From: Microglena sp. YARC
Taxonomy: Eukaryota > Chlorophyta > Chlorophyceae > Chlamydomonadales > Chlamydomonadaceae
Reading direction: 5' to 3'
Length of the DNA: 64,000 nucleotides
Assembly: GCA_022414725.1 (NCBI GenBank)
Contig: CM039464.1
Span: 54,230,268 to 54,294,267 of the forward strand
Both the position numbers and the translations under genes were made by a program. Of this stretch, positions 1 through 13,059 are shown piece by piece (the stretch's first letter is position 1; every line of letters starts with the position of its first letter). The notes below the pieces were generated by a model. The model did no database searches. It was given only the letters and a program-made list of their open reading frames with translations, and had not been told where the DNA came from.

Positions 1-487
1 GTCAGTAGGTGATGATGGTGGTGGTTGCATTATCATGGGGTTAGGATTATCTGTAAGTGTATCTATGAGTACCTATCTGTATGCCACCAGCTAGAATGTG
101 CACAAAATTGCTTCTTCGGAACACAAAGCCAACACAAGCTAATGGTAATCATCATGATAATTTGACTCATCAACCAAAGCTCAAAGTTATGTGCTTTTAT
201 GTATATCTAAACTTCTATAACTATAGCTATTGATTGACGCCAGTTTTGGTTTCCTACTGAAAGTCTAGCTCCCCCTTCTTGTTCCCCGCCGCCAACCCCT
301 GCCCGAACAAAACTGTTTTGATGGTGTACCCGGATGTACCTGTACTCCCCCCCCTCTCAGTTGCATGTCCACAACAAATAAAATACCAGACCATTTGTAA
401 AATGACCTGGAAAACTCGTCCAATCCTATGGACCCTCCATCAAAACGCATGTATCAATGTAGCCCCTGGACAGTCAAACGTACGTAC

Positions 488-3400
488 CGACATCCTCGGA
501 GTGATCACAATTGTGATTTGATTGCTTGCGTGTGCACTCCTCCAAAGTTGGCTCCAATCCGGTGCACTTCACATCGTCCATCAGGATTGGCAAATCATCA
601 GTTCCTGGGAAAACGGCAACCGTTGCCTCCATCCAGGGAAGTCCCAGCTGCCGGCAAACAACTTGGGCAGCAGAAGCATTGAAGAAGTCATCACAGACAG
701 TGCCCCACTGGCCAGGGAAGCCTGTAAATACCTCCAATCGACCTTCTGTCTCAGAGCTTCCATCAACCAAGCGCAGTGTTTTTAAATCAGAAGGCACGGG
801 GGGTTGTGGTGGGCGATTGGGGGCCCGAGGGGGCGAGGCAGGTTGCTGCCCTGTGATTTCATTAATGTCCAAGCACAACACACTTACATCCTCAGAATGC
901 AAGCAGTCTCCAGCGCAAGGCAGGTAGCTGCATTCTTGTAGACTGGCCTCACTGCCAGTGCAGTCGACATCATCCTTCAAAATTGGGAGGCCCAAGTTTT
1001 CTCCATAGGTTGCTGATGGATACACACTGACTGCATAATACGGAAGGTTCAACTGCTTGCACACAACACGGGCAGCAGTATTGTTGAAGTTGTCATCACA
1101 AACAGTGCCCCACCTTCCATTTAGAAATACCTCAAGGCGACCTTCATTACGAGATGGTCCAACCAGTCTGACGTGTCCTGTGTCATGTGCAAATGATGGG
1201 AATGAAGATCTAGGGTTCAAGGCTTGCATGGTAAGAGTACCAGGGATGGCAACTGATTTAGTTTACCTGGGATGACAAACAGGGAGAGGTGGTTGCAGTT
1301 GTATAGTAATACCTTCCCCATACCATCCAGAGAAGCATTGGGAAGGTACATCAGGTTGAAAGTTACCACAATGCCCTAATATCAACTATGTAACGCATAC
1401 TTGCAGTACATATATATTTGACATACACATATACATATATGGAGAGGCTTACCCCCTGATTGACACCGACCTGAGTTGTACATATTTCCAGTTGATTGTG
1501 ATGCTTCCCCGTGCGGCCGCATATCACATTCCCGCTCCATGTTGGCAATTATCTGAAGAAATGTCGTGGCTCCACTTTGTGAACTCATTAAGGCAGTGCT
1601 TGTTTCAGTTGTGAGGGTGTCAGCATGAGTGAAGTGTAAGATTCCTGGAACCGGAATAAGCTCCAGACCGTAAACTGGAGTAATAAATGAATTATCTTGA
1701 TCATAATTGTCAATTAATTTCTGGATGTACTCTATTGCGTAGGAGCTTGGGCTGGGGTAGGAGTCGCCCTGGCTGGAGTCGTAATTGTCGCCGCCCTGGC
1801 TGGAGTCGTAATAGTCATCGCCCTGGCTGTAGTAGTATTCACCAGTGGCGCTATTGATCTGCTTAAATCCTCGATTAACGCCATATCTGAAGCGGGACAT
1901 GCCTACAGCCTTCAACCCAGAGGAAACAGCCCTGCCAACAACTCCTCCAACCAGGGAACTTGCAGATGACACGAGAACCTGTGGCAGTGATCATCACAGG
2001 TAAGAGAGTTGCTTCATTTCAGTATTGAATGAGCCTTAGCATTATCAGTGCCGCAGTTCTGTTTGTGAATTGTAATGCTATTGCTTAGCATTAGCTGTGC
2101 AGCAGCTCTGTTTGTGAATTGTAATGCCATTGCTTAGCATTAGCAGTGCAGCAGCTACGTTTGTGAATTGTAATGCTATTACTGAACATTAGCAGTGCCT
2201 CAGTTCAGTTTGAGACTTGTAATACTATTGCTTAGCATTATCAGTGCCTCAGTTCAGTTTGGCTCTTTCAGTATTGAATGAGCCATGGCTATGTAGTAGT
2301 TAGTGGAAGGAACAGTGCATAAAATGGTGCAAAAGCCGCACATTCTAGTTTGGGAGGGGATATAGTTTACCGAGCAGTATGGATAAATAAATGATTGCAC
2401 AAGTAAGCTTGCTAAGTAATGCTACATTTCCTTACCTGGATGAGGGAATCTCCGTCTAGAAGACCACCAACTGCACCGCCAATTTTACTACCAATGGCTG
2501 CACCAGCAGGACCACCAATTATGAATCCTCCAATAGCGCCAGCAACACTACCAACCACAGACCAAAAGCCAAGATAACGGCGATGAAAGTATTTGGAATC
2601 AACATGGACTGGTCTGCTGTTGGCAATAGCTGTTGTGCCTTTGGTTCCAGGAGTCAGCATAAGACTGCGGCGCACTGGCATTTCAACAAATGCAGGTTCC
2701 AACTGAGATAGCACCCTGCTTGGGATTTGAGCTTGGACCTCTACTCCATTAACCCTGCAGCATTGTTCGAGGTGCAGTCAAGACCAGGGAGGGGTGCATG
2801 GGGTAGGAAGGGGGCAGGCAGGGGTAGGTATGGGGCAGATAGGGGACAGGGGTAGGGCAGGGGGCAGATAGGATAGGGGACAGGGGTTGGGCAGGGGGCA
2901 GGTAGGGGTCTGAGGTCAGGTAGGGGGCAGATAGGCTAGGGGACAGGGGTAGGGCAGGGGCAGAAAGGGGGCAGGGGGCAGGTAGGGGGCAGGGGGCAGT
3001 GAAGCCAATGTGTATGCATCGTAACAGACGGACCTTGCCCACTCATCCTTGCTTGAATTTGTTCCAGTAATGTTGAGCTCTAGCCGTGCCAGATCTTGTA
3101 GAAGGGTGGTCGTGATGAGAGTAGCCACGGCAGTGTAGTTGGGCATGTGACAGTAGGTACTAGCAGCTGCAAGCAAGCTCGACAGTCCGCCTTCAGGGTT
3201 CGCTTGCCATGCTGCCCATGCAGCTTCTGAGGCCTCCTGGCTTGGCAAGATAAGCATCCCACCCTTTGAGCTCTCTATCATGCCAAGGGTGACCTGTGCA
3301 ATCAAGTGGAGGTAGGCGGCAGGCAACACTAGTGGGGTCAAAGGTCAAGACGAGGAGTAAACCCTGTTTCCCTCCCGTTCATTGAAAGCATACATGTTTT

Positions 3401-5064
3401 CCCTTCCCTTATTTGAAAGCATACCTGTTTCCCCTCCCGTTATTTGAAAGCATATCTGTTTTCCCTGCCATTACTTGAAAGCATATCTGTTTTCCCTGCC
3501 ATTACTTGAAAGCATATCTGTTTTCCCTGCCATTACTTGAAAGCATATCTGTTTTCCCTGCCATTACTTGAAAGCATATCTGTTTTCCCTGCCATTACTT
3601 GAAAGCATATCTGTTTTCCCTGCCATTACTTGAAAGCATATCTGTTTTCCCTCCCGTTATTTGAAAGCATATCTGAGTAGACTTGGAGAAAATTGTGTAT
3701 AGGGCTGACGTTCACACAAATAACATAATTATGTGGTGTATTATTGCAGCATCGCCTTCATGTCTCAACTTGTACATGGATTGTGTTTGTTGCCAACAAG
3801 GAGGAGTTGCATGATATGTGGGAGCTGCTGTGCAGAACGAGAAGGCCGATCGAGCATGGCATGTTGAAGCTGTTGAGGGACAGATCTAGAGGCAGGCATT
3901 AGGAATTGGATCTCAACGTTCTGGAGCTGTATGTTAGAAGGGTATAATTTGTAGTATGAACACACACGAGATCTAGGTCGATTCCCTACAATTGCCCTCT
4001 TTATCACCTTTTCCCGTATGGAAGTGGACGGCAACTAGTTCGATCACCGTGTCAACAATATTGTATTTTTTCTTTGCAAGGATTGAGCACCAGGGTTGTT
4101 CAGGACGCTGCATCCTGCATTGAATACGCAACATCCAAGGGTACATTGCGTCGCAGGATGCAACGTGGTGAGGGTCCATTGACCAGAAAAACAGTAAGGA
4201 AGTAAGTAGGATATAAAGGGTCCGTTTTGTTGCAGGACGCAGGCTACAAAATTGGTTGCGTCCCAGACATACAGCAGAGTGGGGGGTCCTTCTGAAGTAC
4301 CCTGTTGAGCACATTGGAATTATGTTGATGGTACCTTTTGTAAAATGCAAATACCCTGAATCGCACAATACCTGGCTTCTCACTTCATATGTTCGCAGCA
4401 TGAAGGTGTTGCCTGTGTCTTCACCACCAAGATGGGACCATCTGGACAGGTGGAGAGATTCAAGTTTCGTCTAGTCACCAAGGACTTTAAATAGTGTCCT
4501 GGACTGGAGTTGCAAATAGGCTGCAGGGACTTGCCCAACCTCGAGCAATCAAGACACAGTACCACAGTACTAGCTACAATGATACCAGGGTACTGTGGTG
4601 CTATGGTGCAAATGTGGTACGCACCTGTTGGATCTCAGCCAGCGGGTTGGTAATGTTGGGCGGGGCAAAGTAGGCGCTTCCATCCGCTAAGCGATAGTAA
4701 ACAGCAGTCAGGGAGGAAAGGACATCCCACAGGCAGCTGGTGCAGATAGATCCCCCCTTTTTGCTTTGGGACTCTCCATCATGGTCTTGCGGCAGCGGGC
4801 AATAGTTATGATCTGCCAGTTTGGCGGTCAACACATACAATGCGGCTTTGTTGTCTTTCGTGCAAGAAATTTGCTCGAATTGGCAGTACATATCGAATAC
4901 TGGTGGTGAAATGACATCCACTGGGCCGTCCACCACGTGAAACTTGATTATGAAGGAATCCGCGACATTCTGAATGGGGCTACAAGCCTCGAGGAGATCT
5001 GGCTGTGAGTATGGGGGGGGCTGGGCCTCTTCTTCTATCATCATCAGCACAGAGCGCAAAGAAC
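488..5064 (-). CDS. Multi-exon gene for an SRCR-domain protein (host), partial
   Basis: At least five exons can be placed with GT-AG borders and matching phases: 5064-4625, 3293-3034, 2754-2436, 1978-1453 and 1177-488. The last exon encodes two scavenger receptor cysteine-rich domains, each with the RLEVF/WGTVCDD opening, VVC(K/R)QL core and a HSEDV end; the second breaks at a GTACGT donor, so the gene continues leftward. The middle exon carries a glycine zipper (GAIGGFIIGGPAGAAIG) that could insert in a membrane. The 1978-1453 exon has Tyr/Asp/Ser-rich repeats (YDSSQGGDN). An N-glycosylation-type NITGT site lies in the 3293-3034 exon. SRCR domains are extracellular ligand-binding modules, so a secreted or surface receptor role is inferred; the actual ligand is unknown. 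The 5' end is not resolved. The 3034 donor (GTCCGT) is weak and the least certain border. Confidence 0.8.
2040..2265. repeat. 49-bp tandem repeat in an SRCR-gene intron
   Basis: About 4.5 diverged copies of a unit containing GCTTAGCATTAGCAGTGC and TTTGTGAATTGTAATGC. The GCTTAGCAT anchor recurs at 2083 and 2132, giving a 49-bp period. It lies between the exons ending at 2436 and starting at 1978. Confidence 0.75.
2785..3000. repeat. G-rich simple repeat in an SRCR-gene intron
   Basis: Irregular repeats of GGGGCAGGTAGGGG and GGGGACAGGGGTAGG fill most of the intron between exons 3293-3034 and 2754-2436. The Pro/Leu/Tyr-rich open frames on the opposite strand are products of this repeat and are not treated as coding. 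Confidence 0.75.
3384..3676. repeat. 31-bp minisatellite, about 9.5 copies
   Basis: The unit starts GAAAGCATATCTGTTTTCCC and recurs exactly every 31 bp from 3384 to 3663. Central copies are identical and edge copies are diverged, the usual pattern for unequal exchange or slippage. It lies in the intron between exons 5064-4625 and 3293-3034. Confidence 0.9.
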
Positions 5065-7168
5065 CTGCATGCGTGGGTGCAGCAGTATACGTAGTGTCAG
5101 GGGAGGGGTGGGCAATATACATGTATGGTAAGGGGCTCGTGGCGGGGAGTAAGGAGCTCGTTGGGAGGGGGGCAGGGTTGTGAGGTTCTGTTGAGAGTAC
5201 GGGTACGAGTACAGTACTGGTACGGTTTAAGAAGTGAGTATGTTTTGGGTACGTTTTTTCTGCATCTCAGATCTTAGTGACAGACATAGTTGCATCGCCA
5301 CGCTCGTGGATGATAGGTAGGGAAGAGAGCAAAACAGCAAAACAGCAAAACAAGCAAAATCACATCGGGCTGGGCGGCCGGCCACAGTGGGTGAGGTTGT
5401 AAATTACTTGTACTGCAAATATGTGCTAACTGGAAAATGACTGTAGCACCAGATGCAACCGAACTCTCCGTAACCGTACTCATTTTTGTTTTAACGAGTA
5501 CGGGTATCAACTACGGGTAATGAGAACAGGTAACAAGTAAAATTTTAGGTGAGTATGGGCGGTACCGCACAACCCTGGAGCTCCGAGGGGGGAGGGGGGA
5601 GGTGAGCCAAGCAGCAGATAATGAATGTGGGCTGAAGATGTACAGGATTTTGACGAAACCTGCCTTCTGGCAGATTAGTTGCCAATTGATGCAAGATATC
5701 CGCCTTCTTACTAGTTTCCAATTGTTGACTGAGCAATAGCCTGAAAGTCTCCAAACTTCCTGTTATAGCCCTAAGTCTATCGAATGCCAGTTTGCCACAG
5801 GTATGGTAAGTACCGGTATACTCCACCAACCATCCACCCCCGATTTGATCGTTTGCTATTTGACAAACAAACGTCTGTCAACCTGTGGGGAGGTAGGGGG
5901 AGGCAGGGCTCATGAAAGATTACAACTAAGGTGGACCAAATTGGAGGTTGCAAGTTACCTATGTGTTGGCAGTCCCCCCCCATGCAGCGCAGTACTAGTC
6001 ACCGCACTCTGGTTGATAACCAAATTTGCAATCAACGTCTAGCATATCTACACACAAAGGCCAACCTGCATGTGCGTCCATACTCGTGTAATCGACTGCT
6101 CGCGAACCCACAACCCGCAACCCGCGAACCCATTATAAGACCTGCGCCTGGCCGCCTGCGGGCGGTCACCGGACTCAACGCTTCTGACCGCCCTGCAGCA
6201 GGACCAGTTTCAGTACCTCGGGCGTCGACGCGTCCGTGTATGGGAAGTCCCTCTTCCTGTGCAAGCCTCTATACATACTTTTGTTTTCGATAGTCCACAG
6301 ACATCCTAAACGTGCCGCAGGTTTCCCAATGAACAATACGGGGGCACCCCATGGTGCACCTCTCCCACTGACACACATCCATCTCCATGTATGCTTACCC
6401 AGACTGAGGTCTTCTCCTTGGCGCATGAGCTCTTGCTCGAGCTTGCTTTCCTGCACAAAGACACGGAGTGTTCATGGTCATGCTTCTGCAGCACAACATT
6501 GCATTCACACCGGAGTGGTTCCGTTGCACAACCATTCCCGTGATTAAAATTAGTATAAGAGGCCTTCCGCCCACGCGCAATCACAGAGCGTGGGGACCAC
6601 GTATGCCTGGTGGGAACCACGCGTGCGTAGCTAGTTCGCCACGATGGGAACCCACTCAGCATGAAACGGAGAGGATACGGAACAAATTCGTCAGACGAAC
6701 CAACCTGAGACTGCCTCCGATTGGGAGGGCGAGAGTGCCCTAGAAATGGCAACGAGGTGACTCGCCGCGATGAGGAGCAGCAGTAGCTTGCTGGATCGTA
6801 TTTTTCGTCGCTCGTGCCATGAGAGTGAGCGCACCATCGTAGGAAGCGAATTTTGATGAAGACTTCAAAAGATACCAGTTCGTAGAATTACAAGTATCCA
6901 AAGTGATAATGAAGCACTCGACACCCATGATCCCCGCTATTGTACCACACGGCCGTGGATGGGTGTAGTGGGTGTAGTACTGGGTCGCTAAATCGGTTTA
7001 CAGCGTGTCGTGTATGTTCGTTACTGTGTGAAGGATATCGGATAGTGATCCTCACACCGCGCCCCCACGAGGGGGCGACGAGCTCGGACGAGCTCTCGGA
7101 AGTAGGAAGAGACGGAGGGGGGAGGGGCGAGGGGGGGCCTGCGTCAAGTAAACCCAGCATTACTCTTC
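5065..7168. other. No recognised gene; possible short exons on the minus strand
   Basis: Most of this stretch shows no coding signal I can support. On the minus strand around 6452-6400, a segment reading ESKLEQELMRQGEDLSLG is bounded by TTTGTGCAG and GTAAGC, good splice sites, and around 6280-6195 a segment ends in VLKLVLLQGGQKR and a stop. The phases of the two do not join cleanly, so this is only a hint of an unidentified gene. Upstream exons of the SRCR gene could also lie here. Confidence 0.3.
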
Positions 7169-7170
7169 CT

Positions 7171-7957
7171 AGGGCGTGTTTCCAGTGGACCAACAGTTCA
7201 ACTGTGTATAGTAGACCACTCAACCCTACAGTTCAAGTTCGAGTGCTGAGCTGGGCCCTAAAACCTCAAAAAGTGCCTTGTCATCACGGCTGCCCCTCGA
7301 GCGCGTTCTGGTCCCCTGCCCCCCTCGCTGCAGGTGCATGCAGCTTGCTCGAAGTTTCCTCAAATCACCGCATCCACCGCTTACGACCGCCAGTGTATTA
7401 TTTCGCTGCGCTCTTCACTTCCATCTGTTCTCTTGCTCCTCCTGCCGCTGCCGCTTCTGCATCTGCTCCGTCCGGTTGAATGGATCGGGTGGTCAGATTG
7501 AAATTTCGGTCGAATCTGTGGCTCTCGCTATCATCATTCGAACTGGTTAATTCCCGCCTTTCTTTCATGTCTTCGCCCATCCAACTTGAAATTGGCTCCC
7601 AATTACTCGCAACTCGGAGCGTGTTGACAGATCTCGGGGAGAATCTGCGAAGATGCTCGCTGCTGTATCACTTTTGTGATTTTGTCCAACGCCCTCCCTC
7701 GAAATTGTCCACCGCCCTCCCCCCAAAATAGTTGAACTGTTGAGCAATCCCGAACAGGGGGGGGGGGGGGTTCGGGATTGCTCAACAGTTGAACTGTTGA
7801 GGGGGGAGGGCGACGGACAAACCCTGACGTGGCTGCCCACCTGGCGTGCCACATCGGCGAAAAGTTGAACTGTTGAAGTTGAACTGTGCCCACTGGAAAC
7901 ACTCGTGCCACGCTGGCGCCCACAGTTGAATTATTTGGTCCACTGGAAACACGCCCT
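7171..7957. mobile_element. Non-autonomous TIR DNA element (MITE-like)
   Basis: The left end AGGGCGTGTTTCCAGTGG (7171) is mirrored exactly at the right end as CCACTGGAAACACGCCCT, finishing at 7957, a perfect inverted repeat of about 22 bp. The flanks are compatible with a TA target duplication (CTA/TAG), although the palindromic CTAG makes the exact duplication ambiguous. No transposase is present. The interior repeats GTTGAACTGTTGA several times and contains a long hairpin at 7732-7790. The superfamily is uncertain: Tc1/mariner-like or PIF/Harbinger-like. Confidence 0.75.
7732..7790. repeat. Long hairpin with poly-G loop inside the TIR element
   Basis: GTTGAACTGTTGAGCAATCC on the left arm pairs with the complementary sequence on the right arm over at least 21 bp, separated by a G homopolymer of about 13. 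Such a cruciform-forming core is common in MITEs, and the G run is a likely site of assembly length error. Confidence 0.7.
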
Positions 7958-8690
7958 AGACATTGTCGTCAGCAGGTAGTTTAGGGTTAACCGACGCCAC
8001 GCTGTGTGCCGACTCGCCATGCTGTATTGTAAGCGGGGTTCCCTGCGAAGGTACTCACGAAGCCACTCACAATAACACAAGCCACTCATAATCACACAAG
8101 CTACTCACAAATCAAGCAAGTCACGCCGACTTTCTTACAAGGAAGCAAAACACTTTAGGGTAACCCTTGGCGAAATGTCGCAGCTTGCTATACCGAATGG
8201 CGGCCGGAACATCAATCTGATCCGCCATTGGACAAGGAGAAGTCTGACGAGTTTGCCTTGATCGAGGTAAGGCGGGGGAGCTGGACAAGGCCTGTGGTGG
8301 GAGTAGACCCCCCGAAATTCTGGTTGCGCGAATTACGTCATTAGCATTTGAATCTTTGTGGGTCTCCATAGAAAGGTAGAAAGTTCAATCTGAAGCCTGC
8401 GAACCTGTGAAATATCCAGCGAATAAGCGTTCTGCCTTCTGCTAGCCGCTTTCCACTGCCAGGAGACGATCATCCAGTACTTGGGAAAAGTACGAATCCC
8501 TTCTTGCCATGGAATTCGTAGTGATGCGAGGCCTAATTTCGCGCTGCGACTATCCACAAGGCCTATCTGAAGCATGGTGGTCCTCTGGCAGGACCTGTTT
8601 CGCCGAGTTCGGAGGCTAGGAACCGACCTTGTTCCACAACTGCCAACCTTGAACCTTGGCGCGAGCCTATGTGGTTATGTAGCATAAATC
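7958..8690. other. No gene seen
   Basis: About 730 bp between the TIR element and the 125-bp repeat. Short open frames occur on both strands, but none has a recognisable motif, plausible start context or splice structure. Confidence 0.4.
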
Positions 8691-8692
8691 TA

Positions 8693-8917
8693 TATTATTG
8701 CTGCTTTATAGATACCTCCGTCTTAACGTTTTTACGTTTTTTTGTAGCTGTTGGATTCATGGAACTGTCTTCTCATCTCAAAACAACTCATATCAATAGG
8801 GGATCAAACCTACCGGTATATTATTGCTGCTTTAATAGACACCTCCGTCTTAACGTTTTTTTGTAGCTGTTGGATTCATGGAACTGTCTTCTCATCTCAT
8901 AACAACTCATATCAATG
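8693..8917. repeat. Tandem duplication, 125-bp period
   Basis: TATTATTGCTGCTTTA begins at 8693 and again at 8818, each followed by CCTCCGTCTTAACG, TGTAGCTGTTGGATTCATGG and ACAACTCATATCAAT. The copies differ by small indels. It lies just 5' of the LINE remnant and has no coding sense I can see. Confidence 0.85.
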
Positions 8918-8959
8918 TTGTATCTCTGTTTAGGGTTTGTTATGATGGTTGGCACTTGA

Positions 8960-10640
8960 ATGGCACTTTTGTGGTCAGTGGCATTCTCCACAAATCCCAC
9001 CCCTCCCATCCTACCCCACAACAACACCCTTAAAACAACGCCTAAACAACAATACCTCTGGGGTGACTCTTATGCAACATACCAACCTCCTGACATGGCC
9101 TACAAATACCTTGGGGTCCACATCTCTCTCCACTCTTAATTGGAAAACTCAACTACACGCCACCATAGCAACCATTCATTCTAAAGGACTGAGTAATTCT
9201 AACAAAGCCAAACCCAGAGCAAACTCCAGATCAATGTGTCCGCTTAATCACACAATGTATACGTGCAGCTATTAAATATCCATGATAGTAGCCCCTTCTC
9301 ACTCACTGACATCCACGTCATTGATAGAGCAGTTTCTCAAAACGGTCAAACTCTGCTGCATACTTCCCAGATCCTTTCCCACTAGAGCCCTTCAACTTCC
9401 TAAAACAGAAGCAGGTCTCGGAGTTCCCTCCCTACTTACAGAGTACACTCAAATCACGGCTTCAGCCCTTACACAAGCCATGAACGATCAGGGACATCTT
9501 GGCATTTCTCACCAGAGCCCTTCTTAATAAAACTACTGCCAACTATGACTACACTCAACCCTCTCTCTTTTCCTCTAAACAGTTTAACACACATGTCTCT
9601 AGCCCGTCACTTGATATCGCTTAGCCAATCCAGCATCAAGCTCACTTGGAAAAACACAGAACTTCTGGAAAAACTTAACATCCACCCCCTGCCTTCTCCT
9701 CCTCATGCCATACCTATCAAACTCATGACCCCCTTCCACGACTTGAAATATTTATCCTACCATGACCTGGTCCACACCTACGGGAACCCACCTCATCAGC
9801 ACTACTGGATCTCTCCCCTTATTACTTCCTCCAAAATTACCAAACATCACAGACGCTCTCTAACCTTCTCACAGCCCACCTAACTCTGGCTAATTTCGAC
9901 TACCGTCCTCACCCACACCGAACCCCTCCGCTCATGCACCGCCAGCCTCGGCAGCCGAACACGCAGTCACACCTAACACTACCGACATTATCAAACTCCC
10001 ACCACCACTGACTTTATTGCCACCTACCAAACGCTACTACTCCTCCACCCCTCTAACTGACGCAGACTAAGGGGCGGATTCCCTTGGGGACAATCGAAGG
10101 GAACCAATGGTGGGCTTGGCCTACGACAACTGCTGACAGCTACGCGCAGCGTGCGTGGGGCTTGCAACAGTAAAGACGAAACCTGGGCGGCCCCGCCACT
10201 ACCTTTGTAAATCCTGGATTCACCATAGTTGATGTAAGGTCAATACCGGTGACAAACACCACAACTCGCGATTTTCCACACTGACGCCATAACTAAACTT
10301 CCACCTGACAGGACCCGCGAGGCTATGCTCTACCCAACGGCCAACGCTCTCCTGCACCGCTCAACTCGCTTACTCCATCTCACCTATGGCTCCCAATACA
10401 AAAGCTCTCTATATTACTAGCTGGCGCAGCAAACGCTCCCTAGACACCGGCAACTCTACCAGTACTATTGTTGCCCACGTTCAGTGGCTCCCTCAACAGC
10501 CATGCACAATGACAACATCCATTCCTACACTCTCAAGCTGGATATAGCATCCACTACAGCAAACCAGTCACTTCCACCATTTCTATCATCCACTGGAAAC
10601 CGCAATCCTCACCTCATCTCTACAAAACACAGCACGTCCC
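8960..10640 (+). mobile_element. Decayed non-LTR retrotransposon (LINE) fragment, plus strand
   Basis: Translation in shifting frames matches the LINE at 49.75-56.8 kb piece by piece and in the same order: VSGIL at the left, then YLGV, LNWKTQLHAT, the segment ending FPTRALQLPKTEAGLG, and last a block like the larger element's MHNDHISQYTQ. The region lies between the RT and RNase H domains of the full element. Many stops and frameshifts make it a dead copy. It sits left of the assembly gap, in the host-like part of the window, so it ties the viral block to the same genome. Confidence 0.75.
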
Positions 10641-12500
10641 CCCCCTCCTACTTCCCCTCCTACTTTCTCCCTACTCTGCCGCCCCCCCACCCCTTCACTC
10701 CCCTACTCCCCTCCTCACTCATCGCACTTCGCCCGCTGTCAACTGACTTGCACCGACACCTGGTGCTCCCTCCTCCCCTTCCTCCACTCTACTCCTCCCT
10801 CATCTGAACTCCCCCTCTCCTCACCTTCCTCACCTCCAATCATATAGGGCCTGCTCCATCCGCAGCAAATCCCCCCCCCCCCCCCCCCCTCTTCCAAACT
10901 TCACTCCCCTCCTCTTAACTTCCTTACTTCCCCCTTCTACTTCCGTATCCCTCCTACTCACCTACTCCCCCTAGCCCCCTCAGTCACATACTCCCCCTCC
11001 TAACTCTCGTACTTCCTCCTAACCTCACTCCTTACTATCCCTCCCTCCTCTTACTTACCACTCCTCTCCTTTTTCCTCCTTCCACAACCCCTCTGTACAC
11101 ACACAGCATCCCCCTCCTGCTTACTCCCTACTCTCTTTTCCCCCCCTATCTCCCTACTCTCCTACACCCTACCTCCCCTAGAACTCTACCCTCCCTCTTA
11201 CCCCCTCTCCTCACCTCACTCCGCCCTCATCTACTCCCTACCTCCTCTACTCCCCCTCTTTCCTCAACTCCACTCCTACGCCTCGGCCACCTACTCCTAC
11301 CACTCCTTGACTCCCCCTCTCGCTCACCTCCTCACCTCCAACTCTCTCTAGACCCCTGCTCATCCTCAGCTACTTAAGACACCCTCCCTTTTGTCACCAC
11401 CCACGCATCCCGCCCTCCTCTTACTTCCCCTCCGCTTACTCCGCACCACCTCCCCTATCCCTCATACTCGCCTACTCACGCCCTTCCCCTACTACCCCCC
11501 TCCCCCACCCCTCTACTCACTCTCAACTCCCCCCCTACCGCCCCTAACTCCCTCATACTCGCACTAACTCTCCCCTCCCACCTACGCCCCCTCCCCCACC
11601 CTCCTACTGCACCTACTCCCCCCCTCCCCCCTACTCCCTCATACTCGCCTACTCCACCCCTTTTCCCCCCTACTCCCTCCCTTTTCCCCTTTCCCCAAAC
11701 TACTCCCCCCACACCACCACCTTCGTCCCCACTCATACTCTTCGCTACTGCACTACTTTCCCCTCCTCACCCCACCACACCCTCCTACTCACTACCCCCC
11801 CTCCACCCCCTAACTCCCCCCACCCCACCCCACCCTCCCTCTACTCCGCCTACTCACCCCTTCCCCCCTACTCCCCCCAACCCCCCCCTCATACTCTCCT
11901 ACTCAGCCCCCTCACTCCCTACTCCCTATCCCACACCTCCACCCACATCCCTTCCTATCCCCCTAGGATTGGCCTCCCCCCCTACTCTCCCCCACCTCCA
12001 CCCACACCCTCGCTACTCACCTACTCACACCCTAACGCCGCACTACTTCCCATCTCTCTGACTCCCCCACTACTCACCTCCCACTCCTCCTCACCTCCCT
12101 CCCTGCAGGGTCCTGCCCCCAATCCCATCAAGTGCAGCCAGCCACGCTCCCCTTGCGTCCACACGCCATCGACCTCTTCATCAATCCACTCTCCTCAACG
12201 CTCACTCCTCCTCGCCTCCATTCCCCTGCAGGTCCTGCCCCCATCCCATCAAGTGCAGCCACGCCTCCCCTTGCAGTCACACCATCGCCTCTCCTCACCT
12301 CCACCGGTCCTCCTCACCTCCACTCCACTCCACGCTCCACTCTCTCGCCTCCATTGCCCGCTGAGGTCCTGCCCCATCCCAATCAAGCGGCAGCCACTCC
12401 CTCCCCTTGCAGCACGCCCCCACTTGCAGTCACAACCCTCTGCCCAGTTTAGAACCTGATGTCAAGGTCACTCTGATCAATCTGAAACCAGCTGGTAAGG
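10640..12500. repeat. Long C-rich, pyrimidine-dominated low-complexity tract
   Basis: Nearly 1.9 kb dominated by CTACTCCC, CCTCCC and TCACCTCC words, with C homopolymers. Near 12110-12400 a phrase with CTCCCCTTGCAGTCAC and CAGGTCCTGCCCC repeats three or four times at roughly 115 bp. Open frames here are compositional and not evidence for genes. Confidence 0.7.
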
Positions 12501-12509
12501 GGGACAGCC

Positions 12510-12920
<411 letters not shown>

Positions 12921-13059
12921 GTTTATGTATTTCCCATGTTGGTCGGGCTGCAGGCTTGTTTGTGTAATCCACGCACAAGCCACCCAACCGACCGCACCAG
13001 ACACTCACATGAAAGACCCCCGCCACCGCGACACATGACAAAACCCACACGCAGCACTT

